From positions 1 through 64,000 of the forward strand of contig CAWIYZ010000007.1 in the NCBI GenBank assembly GCA_963840425.1: a DNA stretch of 64,000 nt, given 5' to 3'. Below the pieces are notes generated by a model. It ran no database searches, was not told the DNA's origin, and saw nothing but the letters and a program-made list of their open reading frames with translations. Positions 20,914-29,088 of the stretch are shown here, in pieces (position 1 is the first letter of the stretch; each line of letters begins with the position of its first letter). The position numbers were made by a program, and so were the translations under genes. The stretch is from CADEFX01 sp963840425. GTDB lineage: Bacteria; Pseudomonadota; Alphaproteobacteria; Rhizobiales; Hyphomicrobiaceae.

Positions 20914-21486
20914 TCACTTCGCGCCATCAATGGCCTGGACCATGGCGTCGACGGCGGCGCCCTGCTTCAGGCCGCTTTCGCGCGTCAGCGTCCGCCACGT
21001 GAAGAAGCTGAGCGCCAGGCTGAGCATCGCACGTTGTTTTGTCGTCAGTTTGATGCCGAGCACGTCGCGGTAGGCCGTCATATACGGTCCGAGGCGCATC
21101 TCGACAATTTCCTTGGTAAGCGGATGATATTCGGCGTCGCGCAGGATGCATGTGGCGAGCTCCGCATTGCGCTCATACCACCGATAGATCGCAAGGAGGC
21201 CGACGCGCAGACGCTCGCTCCGATCCTCAATCGCGCGCCAGGGACGAGCATCGGGCAGCGGATCGCGCTCCATGGCGAGGCTTGAACAGGCGAGATAAAG
21301 GCTCCGCTCGTCGGGAAAGTGCGCGTAGAAGGTGTGCCGCTGAACGCCGGCCCGATCGGCCACCATGCTGATCGTGGTCTGCGCCGGACCGATGCTCGAG
21401 TGCAGCTCGACAGCCGCTTCGACGATGCGTTGACGCGTCGCCGCCTGGCTTTCGGCGCGGCGCTTGAGGGTATAGGTCCGGATCAT
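20914..21486 (-). CDS. TetR family transcriptional regulator
   Basis: 190 residues from the ATG at 21486. The N-terminal helix-turn-helix (TRQRIVEAAVELHSSIG through GVQRHTFYAHFPDERSLYLA) is standard TetR; the C-terminal ligand domain is not assignable. It is divergent from the MBL gene at 21635, and two matching inverted repeats lie between their starts, so it very probably represses that gene and itself. A 20-bp piece of this gene recurs at 19111-19130. Confidence 0.87.
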   Translation of the reverse strand: MIRTYTLKRRAESQAATRQRIVEAAVELHSSIGPAQTTISMVADRAGVQRHTFYAHFPDERSLYLACSSLAMERDPLPDARPWRAIEDRSERLRVGLLAIYRWYERNAELATCILRDAEYHPLTKEIVEMRLGPYMTAYRDVLGIKLTTKQRAMLSLALSFFTWRTLTRESGLKQGAAVDAMVQAIDGAK

Positions 21487-21495
21487 GGCAATTTC

Positions 21496-21560
21496 ATTGC
21501 ACGAGTGTGTGCTTCCATATTGACAGGCTGTGCGACTTTCATTACACACATGTGTACAAT
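21496..21560. promoter_or_regulatory. Two TetR operator candidates
   Basis: ATTACACACATGTGTACAAT (21541-21560) is a near-perfect palindrome. ATTGCACGAGTGTGTGCTTC (21496-21515) shares the pattern ATTnCAC-n3-TGTGTnC. Both lie between the divergent tetR and MBL starts. Confidence 0.65.
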
Positions 21561-21634
21561 CAAATGGTACGCAAGTCCATCGCCGTGGCGGACCGCCCGC
21601 CGAAACGTCACACCCCTTGGCCGTGGAGAGTCGC

Positions 21635-22381
21635 ATGGAGACCAAGACTAGTGAGATCAGCGACGGCATCTATCGCCTGTCGACATTCGTGCCGGACATC
21701 GCCCAACCTGCCGGCTTCACATTCAACCAGTTTCTCATTCTCGGCGACGAGCCTCTGCTGTTTCACACCGGCCTTAGGAAAATGTTCCCGCTGACGCGTG
21801 CGGCTGTCAGCCGGTTCTTGCCGCCTGAGCGCCTGCGCTGGATTGCTTTCGGCCATTTCGAGGCCGACGAATGCGGCGCCATGAACGAGTGGCTGGCGGT
21901 TGCCCCGCAGGCTCAACTCGCGCACGGCCGCACCGGCTGCATGGTGTCGTTGAATGACATGGCGGACCGCGCGCCGCGTGTGCTCGACGACGGAGAAACC
22001 ATCGATCTCGGCGGCGGCAAGCGCGTGCGCTACATCGACACGCCGCACACTCCGCATGGCTGGGACGCGGGCGTGCTGTACGAGGAGTCGACGCGAACCC
22101 TCATGTGCGGGGATCTGTTCACCCAGCTCGGTGACGGCGCGGCGCTGACGGAGGGCGATGTGGTGGGACCGGCGATCGCTGCGGAGGACCTGTTCCAGTA
22201 TTCCAGTCTGGCCCCCGGCATGGGCACGACGATCCGGGGTCTTTCCAAGCTTGGGCCGCGCACGCTGGCGCTGATGCACGGTCCGTCTTTCGCCGGCGAT
22301 GGCGCAGCCGCCCTGTGCGCCTTGGCTGACGACTACGACCGCCGCATTCGCGGTCGTGGACAAGTTGGGTTCAAAGCCTAA
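21635..22381 (+). CDS. MBL-fold protein of the di-iron ODP/flavodiiron type
   Basis: 248 residues. The metal segment GHFEADECG keeps His-x-Glu-x-Asp of flavodiiron-type oxygen-binding domains, but the usual following His is Glu. Later ligand segments DTPHTPHGWDAG, LMCGDLFTQLG and LMHGPSFAG are in place. There is no flavodoxin domain, so it is a stand-alone domain as in bacterial ODP oxygen sensors. The ATG at 21635 follows GGAGAG. The divergent TetR and shared operators indicate inducible expression. A function in O2/NO sensing or as a hydrolase is open. Confidence 0.75.
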   Translation: METKTSEISDGIYRLSTFVPDIAQPAGFTFNQFLILGDEPLLFHTGLRKMFPLTRAAVSRFLPPERLRWIAFGHFEADECGAMNEWLAVAPQAQLAHGRTGCMVSLNDMADRAPRVLDDGETIDLGGGKRVRYIDTPHTPHGWDAGVLYEESTRTLMCGDLFTQLGDGAALTEGDVVGPAIAAEDLFQYSSLAPGMGTTIRGLSKLGPRTLALMHGPSFAGDGAAALCALADDYDRRIRGRGQVGFKA

Positions 22382-22412
22382 AGGGCGCCCAGCGCGGAAC
22401 GCGGCTCGCCCT
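22382..22412. terminator. Weak hairpin between convergent MBL and LLM genes
   Basis: AGGGCG and CGCCCT pair across a GC-rich loop in the 30-bp gap between two stop codons. It is short and without a U-run. Confidence 0.3.
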
Positions 22413-23368
22413 CAACCTCGCGCCACCTTGGCAATGACATCCTTGCCGAAGCGCTCGATGCGCTCGCACGTCTCGCCCACCGTCGAGGCGAGCAGCTGCA
22501 TGCCGAGCTGGCTCACGCCGACCTTGGCCAGCGCGGCTGTATCGGCGGCCATGTCGGCGGCGCTGCCGGTGAACAGCCGGCGGGAGCCGTCGGCTGCGCG
22601 CTCTGCTGTCCACGACACGGGCCATTGCACCGAATAGGCGGTGGCGACGCTGGCCGGATCGCGGCCGGCGGCCTTGGCCATGCCGGCGAGCTTGGCGATG
22701 GCGCCACCCAGACGCTCGGGCGTATCGAGCAGCGGATCGCGGCTGTTGGAGCCTGGGTACCACACGTCGCCGAGTTTCGCGGTCCGGCGCATGGCTGGCC
22801 CGCTCTCACCGCCGACCCAGATCGGCACCTTGTCTCTCTGCACGGGCTTGGGCTGGAACAACACGTTGTCGAACTTCACGAACTCGCCGCTGTAGGCCGG
22901 GCGCTCCTTGCTCCAAAGCTCCTTGAAGGCCTCGATGTACTCGTCGGTGGCGCGGCCGCGTCCGGCGAACGGCGCGCCCAGGATCTCGAACTCCTCCTTG
23001 AGCCAACCGGCGCCGACGCCGAGCAGCAGGCGTCCTTCAGACAGCACGTCGATGGTCGAGAGCATCTTGGCGGCCAGCACAGGGTGGCGGTGCGGCACCA
23101 CCATCACGGCTGTCAGAAGCTGCAAGCGCTTGGTGCAGCTCGCCAGAAAGGCCAGCGTGGCGAGCTGATCGAAGCAGAAGCCTTCGCCGCCACTCCACTT
23201 GCCCTCCGGATTGTACGGATATGCAGATTCGAAACTGGTTGGCACCACGACGTGGTCATTGACGGCGATGAAGTCGAAGCCGGCCTTCTCGCCCGCCGCG
23301 GCAATGGCGTGATAACCCTCACGCGTCGCCAGCGGCCCGCGTGTGAACGTGGTCACTCCGAATTTCAT
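22412..23368 (-). CDS. LLM F420-type oxidoreductase, TIGR03619-like
   Basis: 318 residues beginning MKFGVTTFTRGPLATREG. Family marks are AGFDFIAVNDHVVVPTS near residue 32-48 (the DHV segment faces the cofactor), LLTAVMVVPHRHPVLAAKML, LSEGRLLLGVGAGWLKEEFE and KVPIWVGGESGPAMRR. These fit the Rv2161c-like group of predicted F420-dependent enzymes. It is a single gene, convergent with the MBL gene. The substrate is unknown. Confidence 0.84.
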   Translation of the reverse strand: MKFGVTTFTRGPLATREGYHAIAAAGEKAGFDFIAVNDHVVVPTSFESAYPYNPEGKWSGGEGFCFDQLATLAFLASCTKRLQLLTAVMVVPHRHPVLAAKMLSTIDVLSEGRLLLGVGAGWLKEEFEILGAPFAGRGRATDEYIEAFKELWSKERPAYSGEFVKFDNVLFQPKPVQRDKVPIWVGGESGPAMRRTAKLGDVWYPGSNSRDPLLDTPERLGGAIAKLAGMAKAAGRDPASVATAYSVQWPVSWTAERAADGSRRLFTGSAADMAADTAALAKVGVSQLGMQLLASTVGETCERIERFGKDVIAKVARG

Positions 23369-23538
23369 GGGTGCGGCTCTCCGATTGTCGCGTGTGGCAT
23401 GGGGTGATCAATAGCCTAGCCTGAACCCCATCGCCTGCGCGAGGTGAATTCGCGGCGCTGTCGGGCGGGCGGCGCGCTGGACAACCCAGCAGCTGCAACC
23501 GAGACTGGTCCGTTCGTCCTGCTGGCTGGAGGTGCCGC

Positions 23539-24525
23539 ATGAGCACGCTCGAACCCGTCGATGGCATCGACGTGCAGATCATCGTCGACAACGTAACCGA
23601 CAACCTCTCCTCCGTTCCCTCGTTCGTGGAAACCGAGCTGGCCGCCTTGGACCGGAGGCGGCGAGGCGCTCTCGTTCTGGGTGGCGACTGCCTGTGCTGC
23701 GCGGCGCATGGCTTGTCCTGCCTGATTACTGTCCGCAGCGGCGGGGAGAGCAGGGTGCTGCTGTTCGACTCCGGCCCGGAGGATCGCACGTTCGAGCAGA
23801 ACGTCTCCCGGCTCGGCGTTGACCTGGGGCCGGTCGAGGCGATCGTGCTCTCGCACGGTCACTGGGACCATGCGGGCGCCATGCTGCGCGCCCTACAGCT
23901 CATCCGCGACCGCAATGGGGGCCGCCCGGTTCCTTACTACGCTCACCCGGACATGTTCCGCACACGTGCCGCGAGACGGCCGGACGGCTCGATGCGGCCT
24001 ATGGAGGATGTACCGAGTGTCGAAGCCCTGACAGCGTACGGCGCAGAGGTCATCAACACCACCGAGCCGCAGCTCCTGCTCGACGGCAAGGTCTACGTGA
24101 GCGGTGAGATCCCGCGTGTCACGCCGTTCGAGCGCGGACTTCCCGGTCAACATCGCCGCACGCTGGACGGCACGGGCTGGGAGCTCGACGAGCTCATCAT
24201 GGACGAGCGCTTCGTTGCTGTGAACGTGGCCGGCAAGGGACTGATCGTGTTTTCAGCTTGCTCGCATGCCGGCATCGTCAATGTCCTGAAGTGTGCCAAG
24301 GCAACCTTCGGCAACATTCCCTTGTACGGCGCGGTTGGGGGCCTGCATCTCTCTGGCTCGACCGAGCGCATTATTCCCGACACGGTCGAGGCACTGCGCG
24401 AGTTCGGTCTCAGCGTTATTGCCGCCGGTCATTGCACTGGCTGGCGGGCCATGACGGCGCTCGCCAATACGTTCGGCGAAGGCAAGCTCGTTCCGCTGGC
24501 CGTCGGCAAACGCTTCTCGTTTTGA
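23539..24525 (+). CDS. MBL-fold protein of the COG1237 (RFA-P synthase-like) group
   Basis: 328 residues. LSHGHWDHAGAM gives the HxHxDH metal motif; CSHAGIVNVL and VGGLHLSG are further marks of COG1237, whose archaeal member was described as a dihydropterin/ribofuranosyl-aminobenzene phosphate synthase. A Cys-rich stretch, GGDCLCCAAHGLSC, near residue 49-62 is common in the group. There is no signal peptide. The ATG at 23539 follows GGAGG. The bacterial role is not established, and pterin synthesis should not be assumed. Confidence 0.78.
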   Translation: MSTLEPVDGIDVQIIVDNVTDNLSSVPSFVETELAALDRRRRGALVLGGDCLCCAAHGLSCLITVRSGGESRVLLFDSGPEDRTFEQNVSRLGVDLGPVEAIVLSHGHWDHAGAMLRALQLIRDRNGGRPVPYYAHPDMFRTRAARRPDGSMRPMEDVPSVEALTAYGAEVINTTEPQLLLDGKVYVSGEIPRVTPFERGLPGQHRRTLDGTGWELDELIMDERFVAVNVAGKGLIVFSACSHAGIVNVLKCAKATFGNIPLYGAVGGLHLSGSTERIIPDTVEALREFGLSVIAAGHCTGWRAMTALANTFGEGKLVPLAVGKRFSF

Positions 24526-24542
24526 CTTTGCGCAGGCCGTCT

Positions 24543-24573
24543 GCGCCGAAGGCGAATGTCACCCCTTCGGCGC
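24543..24573. terminator. Bidirectional terminator
   Basis: GCGCCGAAGG (24543-24552) and CCTTCGGCGC (24564-24573) form a 10-bp stem with an 11-nt loop between two convergent genes. Confidence 0.65.
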
Positions 24574-24590
24574 GACGTTGCTCTATCAAC

Positions 24591-25565
24591 TTATTCCGCG
24601 CGGATGTTGAGCTGCTTGATGAGCTTGCCGTAGCGCTCGTGGTCCTTACGCATGAGCTCTGCCAGCTCCTCAGGCGTGCCCGGGTGCGGCGCCAGCGCCG
24701 TCGGCAGCAGCAGTGGCTTCATCTCGGGTTGGCGCGCGATCTTGTTCATCTCCTGGGCCATCTTCTGCACGATCGGCTGCGGCGTGTTGGGCGGCGCGAA
24801 CATGGCAAACCACACCAGAAAATCCAGCTCCGGATAGATTTCCTTCAGGATCGGCGTGTCGGGAAAGTCGGGCCGCCGGTTGCGGTCGAGCACCGCCAGC
24901 AGCTTGGCCTTGCCCGCACCCACGTGCGGCATGGTGTTGGGATCGACATGGATCTGCACGACGCCGGCCAGGAAATCGGCAAGCGACTCGGCGCCGCCGC
25001 GATAAGGCACGTGCAGGATGTCCATCCCCGCCTGCAACTTGAACGCCTCGCAAATCAGATGACCGAACGAGCCGACGCCGGCTGTGCCCCAGCTCAGCTT
25101 GCCGGGGTTCTGCTTGGCGTGGGCCACCAGCTCCTGGATCGACTTAGCGGGCACGGACGGATGTACGGCAATGAGCAGCGTGCCGTCGGTGAACTGCGTC
25201 ACCGGCACCAGATCCTTGAGCGGGTCGTAGGGCGTCGCGCGCAGGTGCGGGAGAATGACGACGCTGAGCGCTGGCGTGACGACGTAGGTGTAGCCGTCGC
25301 CTGGAGACTTCACGGCGGCCTCGATGCCGAGCGCGCCCGAGGCGCCGCCCCGGTTCTCGATCACAACCTGCTGGCCGAGGCTGCGCGTCAGGCGCTCCGC
25401 GAACGGGCGCATCGCATTGTCGGACGAACCGCCGGGCGCGAAATTGACGATCACGCGAACCGGCTTCGTCGGCCAGCTCGTTGCTGTTTGGGCTGTCGCG
25501 CCCGCGTTCAATGTCATGAGTATGCCAAGCGCCAGCGCGCCTGGCGACCATCGCCATAACGACAT
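24591..25565 (-). CDS. Orphan TctC/Bug-type solute-binding protein
   Basis: 324 residues with a signal peptide (ALALGILMTLNAGATAQ). The mature protein starts WPTKPVRVIVNFAPGGSSDNAMR, the Bug ligand loop, followed by VVIENRGGASGALGIEAA and LHVPYRGGAESLADFLAG. No tctA/tctB genes adjoin it, so it probably shares membrane subunits encoded elsewhere, possibly those at 4896-8090. Bug proteins bind small carboxylates; the ligand is unknown. Confidence 0.87.
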   Translation of the reverse strand: MSLWRWSPGALALGILMTLNAGATAQTATSWPTKPVRVIVNFAPGGSSDNAMRPFAERLTRSLGQQVVIENRGGASGALGIEAAVKSPGDGYTYVVTPALSVVILPHLRATPYDPLKDLVPVTQFTDGTLLIAVHPSVPAKSIQELVAHAKQNPGKLSWGTAGVGSFGHLICEAFKLQAGMDILHVPYRGGAESLADFLAGVVQIHVDPNTMPHVGAGKAKLLAVLDRNRRPDFPDTPILKEIYPELDFLVWFAMFAPPNTPQPIVQKMAQEMNKIARQPEMKPLLLPTALAPHPGTPEELAELMRKDHERYGKLIKQLNIRAE

Positions 25566-25710
25566 GCACTTCCTCCCGATGTTGGTTCTTGCTTATTGTT
25601 CTTCTCGCCGCCGTCCTTCGGGACGGTCGTGCCTCACGATATCAGCAAACCATTGGGACGGAAAAGTGCGATGGCTGACGTTGCCTTGGCCGCAAGGCGA
25701 GGGCGGGGGA

Positions 25711-26379
25711 CTAGCGAGCAGCCGCCTTCTGTTTAGCCATCTCCACCTCCGTTCGGACAAGCTCGTCGAGTTGGCGCTGCCCGAAGGAAGCCAATGGCTT
25801 GCCGTTCACGAAGAAGGTCGGAGTTTGTTTGACATTGAGGACGCGAATGTCGGCGACATCCTGCTTCAGCAGCTCCTCGATTTCCGGGCGCTTGGCATCG
25901 CGCTGAGCGCGCTCGATGTCGAGCCCGGCGCTACGCGCCGCTTGCCAGGCAATTCTCAGGTTCGGTGCCCCGTGAACCGCCCAATTCGGCTGCGTTGCCA
26001 GCAATGCCTCCAATACGGGTAAGAAGAGGTTTTGCAGGCGCGCTGCTTCAAGAATGCTCACGGCTTCATCGGACCCTTGATGGAACGGGGCATACCGAAG
26101 GACGAGGCGAACGTCCTTTGGATGCTTGGCCATGATCTCTTTGACGGCGGGATAGAAAGCCCGGCAACTCTCACAGGATGGATCGAAAAACTCGACGATG
26201 GTGACCGGAGCACTCGCTGGCCCGATGACCGGAGAATGTGGCCGAACCAGATGGTTGGACTCCGACGCTGCAATACGCGCTTGCTGATCTGCGTAGCTGC
26301 GCTGGTACACATACGCCCCGACCGCAAATACTGCTGCGGCTATGACGGCGGCGATGATCACGAGCAAGCGTCTGGTCAT
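25711..26379 (-). CDS. DsbA/thioredoxin-fold disulfide oxidoreductase, membrane-anchored
   Basis: 222 residues: an N-terminal hydrophobic anchor or signal (residues ~4-25), then a thioredoxin fold with active site CESC (Cys69, Cys72) in VEFFDPSCESCRAF and a cis-Pro loop at KQTPTFFVNGKPL. It overlaps dsbB by 4 bp (ATGA), so the two are translationally coupled. Together they form a periplasmic oxidase pair: this protein oxidises substrates and DsbB re-oxidises it. The operon begins with a MerR-type promoter and a CDF transporter, suggesting metal-stress induction. Confidence 0.87.
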   Translation of the reverse strand: MTRRLLVIIAAVIAAAVFAVGAYVYQRSYADQQARIAASESNHLVRPHSPVIGPASAPVTIVEFFDPSCESCRAFYPAVKEIMAKHPKDVRLVLRYAPFHQGSDEAVSILEAARLQNLFLPVLEALLATQPNWAVHGAPNLRIAWQAARSAGLDIERAQRDAKRPEIEELLKQDVADIRVLNVKQTPTFFVNGKPLASFGQRQLDELVRTEVEMAKQKAAAR

Positions 26380-26804
26380 GCGTCATGCCTCCGGCTGACG
26401 AGTGTGAGAAGGGCTGCAATGATCGTGAACGCTAAGAGCGAGAGCACAGGGAGAGGGACACCGCCGAGAATAGTCATGTCCACGCTTGTGCACGACGGCC
26501 CGGCACCGCACGGCTCAAGCGCTGGCGGAATGACCCCCGCGTATTGCAGCGTGTGAAAGGCCGCGATCAGCCAGCCGCCTGCGGCTAGCGGCAGCGCGTA
26601 TCGCCATACGCTGGCATCGGCGCGAAAGCTGGCGACCGCCAGAATGATGGCCAAGGGAAACATGAACGCGCGCTGATACCAGCACAGCACACACGGTGCG
26701 CGTCCCATCACTTCGCCGATGAAAAGTGCAGCAAGCGACGCTACGAGCGCGGTGAGCCAACTGATGAACAGTAGACCCCACTGCGAATCGCCCGGCGCAA
26801 CCAT
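26376..26804 (-). CDS. dsbB: DsbB family disulfide bond formation membrane protein
   Basis: 142 residues, four membrane helices. The first periplasmic-side pair is CVLC (Cys38, Cys41) followed by the conserved WYQR; the second pair is Cys99 and Cys105 in EPCGAGPSCTSV. DsbB passes electrons from DsbA to quinone. It starts 6 bp after the CDF stop and overlaps the dsbA-like gene. The small size resembles BdbC-type proteins. Confidence 0.88.
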   Translation of the reverse strand: MVAPGDSQWGLLFISWLTALVASLAALFIGEVMGRAPCVLCWYQRAFMFPLAIILAVASFRADASVWRYALPLAAGGWLIAAFHTLQYAGVIPPALEPCGAGPSCTSVDMTILGGVPLPVLSLLAFTIIAALLTLVSRRHDA

Positions 26805-26810
26805 CGTGCG

Positions 26811-27470
26811 CTACCCTTTGGCAGGTCGCACGGTCTGCATGTCGGGCTCCGTCATGTCGTCCGAGCGGTACTCATGCAGCGCCTGCGTCAGGATTTGCAG
26901 CGACGACCACAAGAACAAACCCGCCATAATCGCCGCAACGGTCAGGTCCGGCCATGCCGTGCTCGTGCCCCATACGCCCAGCGCGGCGATCATCACGGCA
27001 ACGTTGCCTATGGCATCGTTGCGGGAGCACAGCCACACGGAGCGGACGTTGGCGTCACCATCCTTGTAGGGGAGCAGCAGGAGGACGCTCCCCACGTTGG
27101 CGGCCAACGCGAGAAAGCCGATGATGCCCATGATGTCGGCGCGTGGCACACCAAGGATCAGTACGTGGTAGGCGGTCGAGCCAAAGACCCATAGGCCCAT
27201 TAGGGTCAGGCTGATCCCCTTGGCCAGTGCAGCTGTCGCTCGGATGCGCAGGCTCATGCCGATCACGGCAAGGCTGAGGCCGTAGGTGAGCGTATCGCCA
27301 AGGAAGTCCAGCGCATCCGCTTGCAGCGCCTGCGACCCTGCCAGCACGCCCGCGGCCAGCTCAACGACGAACATGGCCGCGTTAATGGCAATAACGAGCC
27401 ACAGCGTGCGCTTATAGCGCGGATCGAGCCCGTCGAATTTGGCGGCATGGCCGCAGTAGCTCGCGCTCAC
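26811..27470 (-). CDS. Short cation diffusion facilitator (CDF) family transporter
   Basis: 219 residues with about six membrane helices. QADALDFLGD (residues 50-59) corresponds to the helix-2 metal site of CDF proteins, with Asp52, Asp55 and Asp59; CSRNDAIGNVAVM is the helix-5 counterpart. The usual C-terminal cytoplasmic metallochaperone-like domain is absent, so it is shorter than typical (~300). The GTG start at 27470 follows AAGGA. It is first in the MerR-controlled operon with dsbB and the dsbA-like gene. The metal is unknown (zinc, cadmium or lead are usual for such pairs). Confidence 0.82.
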   Translation of the reverse strand: MSASYCGHAAKFDGLDPRYKRTLWLVIAINAAMFVVELAAGVLAGSQALQADALDFLGDTLTYGLSLAVIGMSLRIRATAALAKGISLTLMGLWVFGSTAYHVLILGVPRADIMGIIGFLALAANVGSVLLLLPYKDGDANVRSVWLCSRNDAIGNVAVMIAALGVWGTSTAWPDLTVAAIMAGLFLWSSLQILTQALHEYRSDDMTEPDMQTVRPAKG

Positions 27471-27502
27471 GATCTTGTTCCTTCAATCCATCATCCGTAT
27501 AT

Positions 27503-27533
27503 GCTCTAGCACCTACAGTCGCTGTAGCTTCAA
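27503..27533 (-). promoter_or_regulatory. MerR-type promoter with 19-bp spacer for the CDF-dsbBA operon
   Basis: Read on the minus strand: TTGAAG (-35), a 19-bp spacer, then TAGAGC (-10). The spacer contains the inverted repeat CTACAG-N3-CTGTAG (27513-27527). An over-long 19-20 bp spacer holding the operator is the hallmark of MerR-activated promoters. The merR gene begins 13 bp away in the other direction. Confidence 0.8.
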
Positions 27534-27545
27534 GGGCAATTTCAC

Positions 27546-27965
27546 GTGGACTATTTGATAGGCGAGCTGGCCAAGCGCGCTGGGTATGCCGTGCAGACGG
27601 TGCGCTACTACGAAAGCACCGGCCTGATGCCGCACCCGCCCCGCACAGAAGGCGGTCAGCGGCGATACGGAGCGGAGCACTTGGACCGGCTGCTGTTCAT
27701 TCGCCATGCCCGTGATCTGGGCTTTGAGGTTGAGAACATCCGCAGCCTGCTCGCGTTGGCTGCCGAGCCAGACCAATCATGCGCGGCCGTCGATGCCATC
27801 GCCAAACAACATCTCGCTGCCATCAATGAGAAGATCGCAAAGCTGACCGCGCTCAAATCAGAAGTCCAGCGGATGCTGAGAGCATGCGCGAAGGGCAGCA
27901 TCGCGGAGTGCAACGTGATAGGGGCTCTGGCCAACCATCATCATTGCCAGCATGGAAGGCACTAG
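27546..27965 (+). CDS. MerR family metal-responsive regulator (CadR/ZntR/PbrR-like)
   Basis: 139 residues. The N-terminal winged HTH (IGELAKRAGYAVQTVRYYES) is followed by a dimerisation helix and metal-site cysteines Cys79, Cys114 and Cys122, the positions used by ZntR/CadR-type sensors. A His/Cys-rich tail (HHHCQHGRH) could bind additional metal. The spacing between Cys114 and Cys122 lies between MerR and CadR, so the metal cannot be named. It is divergent from the CDF operon with the operator between them. Confidence 0.88.
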   Translation: MDYLIGELAKRAGYAVQTVRYYESTGLMPHPPRTEGGQRRYGAEHLDRLLFIRHARDLGFEVENIRSLLALAAEPDQSCAAVDAIAKQHLAAINEKIAKLTALKSEVQRMLRACAKGSIAECNVIGALANHHHCQHGRH

Positions 27966-28183
27966 GCCGTGCACTTGTGAATTAGCGACTTCGATTAATC
28001 GATCGCGTCAGATTTTTGGTCCGCTGATAACAGGGAAGGCTCAATAGGCACCAGTGTTCTCCCTGCCAAAATTCCGTGTTGCCGACGATGTTGGCGATCG
28101 GTGACACAGCCTACGTGTGAACCTCCGCATGGCGTCGGCAGTAGGTCGCTCGTTAGCGACGCCAAAACTGTCTGGAGGATCAC

Positions 28184-28927
28184 ATGCATCAATTTCTAAG
28201 AGCCTCAGCCCTGCTGAGCATGTGTTTGCTGGCCTCCCCGCCGGCAAACGCACAATCGGGCGGCTCGCCGCCAGTTACGGCCATCGATATCCTGCTCGAA
28301 CCCGATGCCGTGATGGTTCGACACGCGGAGGCCGCGAACGAGCGGCTGCTCAAGGTGTTCCCCAAGGGTTTCGCTCTGGGCAAGACGCATCAACCACATG
28401 TCTCGACCCTTCAGCGGTACGTGAAGACGGCGGATCTCGATAAGGTGTACGAGGCCGTCGGAAGGGTCCTGGCCGAGGAGAATCCGTCCGGCTGGAAGTT
28501 GACAGCTCACAAGTACTACTTCCTTCCGTGGAAGGAGATCGGCCTCGCTGGGATCGTGATCGGGCCCACCGCTGATCTCCTCAGGTACCAGCAGAAGCTG
28601 ATCGACGCTGTCACCCCGTTTACGGTGGCGACAGGGACTGCGGAGGCGTACGTCACCACCAAGGAGGACCCGGAGATCAACCAGCCGACGATCGAGTACG
28701 TGGCGCACTTCGTGCCGAACGAAACCGGCGCGAAGTTCAACCCCCACGTCACCATCGGGATCGCCCCCCAAGACTACCTGAAGAACATGCTCGGCGAGAG
28801 ATTTGAGGCGTTCACGTTCTCGCCAACCGGGGTGTCCGTCTACCACCTCGGAAACTTCGGGACCGCACGGACGAAGCTCAAGGGCTGGGAGTTGAAACCC
28901 GGCGGCGGCTCGCGCGCCTTGCAATAA
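28184..28927 (+). CDS. Secreted 2H-phosphoesterase-like protein
   Basis: 247 residues with a signal peptide (LLSMCLLASPPANAQ, cleavage near residue 24). Two motifs of the 2'-5' RNA ligase/2H phosphoesterase superfamily are visible: HVST at ~72-75 (in THQPHVSTLQRYV) and HVTI near residue 188 (in FNPHVTIGIAP). The two His-x-Thr/Ser motifs ~115 residues apart form the active site in that fold. The ATG at 28184 follows GGAGGA. Export to the periplasm is unusual, because most 2H enzymes act on cytosolic RNA or nucleotides. The substrate is unknown. Confidence 0.65.
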   Translation: MHQFLRASALLSMCLLASPPANAQSGGSPPVTAIDILLEPDAVMVRHAEAANERLLKVFPKGFALGKTHQPHVSTLQRYVKTADLDKVYEAVGRVLAEENPSGWKLTAHKYYFLPWKEIGLAGIVIGPTADLLRYQQKLIDAVTPFTVATGTAEAYVTTKEDPEINQPTIEYVAHFVPNETGAKFNPHVTIGIAPQDYLKNMLGERFEAFTFSPTGVSVYHLGNFGTARTKLKGWELKPGGGSRALQ

Positions 28928-29088
28928 GCCGCCTGCTGGTTGAGTTTGCTGCGGTTCAAACGCGGAAGAGCTCTGCAGTTAGTGCGCGCGTCCCCTTGTC
29001 CTCTCTAAAGCGGACCTTACGGGCAGTTGGTATCTGACCATTTTATGAGTTTACGACCTAGCATGCTGTCAAACTTGAGGACGTTCGT

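Noticed and set aside
24258..25559. Long plus-strand open frame opposite the Bug-type binding protein
   Set aside because: High GC content makes long antisense frames common. The minus-strand protein has a signal peptide and full family motifs.
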